From contig CAITUF010000125.1 of assembly GCA_903895475.1 (NCBI GenBank), positions 1-12,849 of the forward strand: DNA of 12,849 bases. The letters run 5' to 3'. Position 1 is the first letter of the stretch. Every line of letters starts with the position of its first letter. The notes beneath the pieces were generated by a model. The model was not told the origin of the DNA. It saw only the letters and a program-made list of their open reading frames with translations, and ran no database searches. The stretch comes from an uncultured Opitutia bacterium (GTDB taxonomy: Bacteria > Verrucomicrobiota > Verrucomicrobiia > Opitutales > UBA953). A program made the position numbers and the translations under genes. Shown here in pieces: positions 12,129 through 12,849 of the stretch.

Positions 12129-12749
12129 CTAGGCGGAAACCGCGGCGACTAAGGCCCGCGCGGCCGCCGTCGGGTCGATCGCCAAGGCGATGGCGCCACT
12201 GACCGCGATGCCATGGGCTCCTTGCACGCGCAGCGCAGGGAAATCTGCTGCGGTGACTCCACCGATAGCAAAACACGGTAAAGGGGAGGCCCCGGCGATG
12301 AGCTCGGCCAAGGAATCCGCGGTGTGGACCGGCGCATGCTTCGCCTTGCTGGCGGTCGCGCGTACGGGCCCGACTCCGGCGTAATCGACCTGCGCGCCAC
12401 GTAACCGCTCGAGGTGTGCTGGAAAATTTAAGGTCACCCCGACCACTGCATAAGCACCCAGCAGCTGACGGGCTTCCGCCGGCGAAGGATCGTCTGGCCC
12501 AAGGTGAACGCCATCAGCTTCAGCGGCCAAGGCGATGCGGGGCGAATCGTTGACGATGAACGTTGCACCGTAATCGCGGCAGAGTTCGGCGATGCGCGCG
12601 GCTTCCTCGATGGCGGCCGCTTCCGGTAAAGTCTTCGTGCGAAATTGAATCCAGCGCACCCCGCCCTGTAAGGCCGCGAGTGCTTGGTCGCGATGGCCGA
12701 GCGGAGCCGCGTCGAGCGTGAGGAACTGCAGGCGAGGCAGGCCAGCCAT
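12129..12749 (-). CDS. thiE: Thiamine-phosphate synthase ThiE
   Basis: ThiE joins hydroxymethylpyrimidine diphosphate and thiazole phosphate to form thiamine monophosphate, the step directly after ThiG. The 206-residue TIM barrel has family length. Visible are GGVRWIQFRTK (29-39), the VND pair (66-68), ADGVHLGPDDPSPAEAR (78-94), VVGVT (102-106), DYAGVGPVRATASKAKHAP (122-140), FAIGGVTAADFPAL (160-173) and GIAVSGAIA (180-188). Two common family positions differ: GVT replaces the usual GxS, and PVRATASKAK replaces PVFxTxTK. These are conservative and the enzyme is likely active. The ATG at 12749 overlaps the upstream gene's TGA by one base (TGATG), a sign of translational coupling. Confidence 0.95.
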   Translation of the reverse strand: MAGLPRLQFLTLDAAPLGHRDQALAALQGGVRWIQFRTKTLPEAAAIEEAARIAELCRDYGATFIVNDSPRIALAAEADGVHLGPDDPSPAEARQLLGAYAVVGVTLNFPAHLERLRGAQVDYAGVGPVRATASKAKHAPVHTADSLAELIAGASPLPCFAIGGVTAADFPALRVQGAHGIAVSGAIALAIDPTAAARALVAAVSA

Positions 12750-12849
12750 CAGTGCTTACGCTTCAGCTTACGCGCGTCCTTCCCAGACCAAGCGCGTTCG
12801 AGTTCAAGGAAAGCTTGGACGGGCTTAGCGCTTTCCCAGACGGACCCAA
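12749..12849 (-). CDS. 3' end of an unidentified gene upstream of thiE (5' truncated)
   Basis: On the - strand one frame is open from the window edge to a TGA whose last base is the first base of the thiE start codon. It gives 33 residues, ending GKDARKLKRKH, with VWESAKPVQAFLELERAW before that. The tail is strongly basic (KDARKLKRKH). The one-base overlap and the absence of a spacer show that the gene belongs to the thiE-thiG-tlyA operon. I do not recognise the family from this fragment. A thiamine enzyme or an RNA-binding protein would both fit the context. Confidence 0.6.
   Translation of the reverse strand, partial: GSVWESAKPVQAFLELERAWSGKDARKLKRKH

Overview
The window is a bacterial chromosome segment of about 12.8 kb, fairly GC-rich. 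It holds 12 complete protein genes and one truncated gene at each end. Almost everything is housekeeping: tRNA, rRNA and release-factor modification, translation, glycolysis, DNA repair and thiamine synthesis. I see no phage, transposase, CRISPR, tRNA or rRNA gene. Hardly any start codon has a convincing Shine-Dalgarno sequence. A lipoprotein signal on one gene fits a diderm cell. Weak Shine-Dalgarno use, GC richness and many short intergenic repeats would suit the PVC/Verrucomicrobiota (Opitutae-like) or a similar lineage, but that placement is inference only.

Layout. Positions 1-105 are the 3' end of an unidentified gene. On the + strand follow trmB (181-789, tRNA m7G46 methyltransferase), pyk (885-2324, pyruvate kinase) and a right-handed beta-helix lipoprotein (2364-3992). 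A noncoding, repeat-packed stretch covers 3993-4365. A beta-hydroxyacid dehydrogenase lies on the - strand (4366-5226). It is divergent from xseA (5443-6627, +) across a 216-bp spacer that contains six 12-bp tandem repeats. xseA converges on proS (6624-8153, -), and the two stop codons overlap in the sequence TTAG. The remaining genes are all on the - strand. Read in transcription order they are: a truncated unknown gene (12849-12749), thiE, thiG and tlyA (tightly packed, probably one operon); rpsR alone, with a clear intrinsic terminator; Sua5 and prmC (4-bp gap, probably one operon); then proS.

How the genes work together. ThiE and ThiG belong to one pathway: ThiG makes the thiazole phosphate that ThiE joins to the pyrimidine to give thiamine phosphate. 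Sua5 (t6A tRNA modification), PrmC (release-factor methylation), TlyA (rRNA 2'-O-methylation), TrmB, ProRS and S18 all serve translation, so this is a translation-quality neighbourhood. Pyruvate kinase, the dehydrogenase and XseA are unrelated to these and to each other.

The least ordinary content is intergenic. I find three loci of a degenerate, telomere-like 7-bp tandem repeat (consensus CCSCTAA), several 12-bp tandem repeat arrays, and a REP/BIME-like palindrome family with core GCACGCAGTGC. There is also a mosaic of inverted and direct repeats between the beta-helix gene and the dehydrogenase. Several of these repeats touch or supply the stop codon of the adjacent gene. No new enzymatic or defence system is visible. 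The repeat families are the best candidates for something undescribed.
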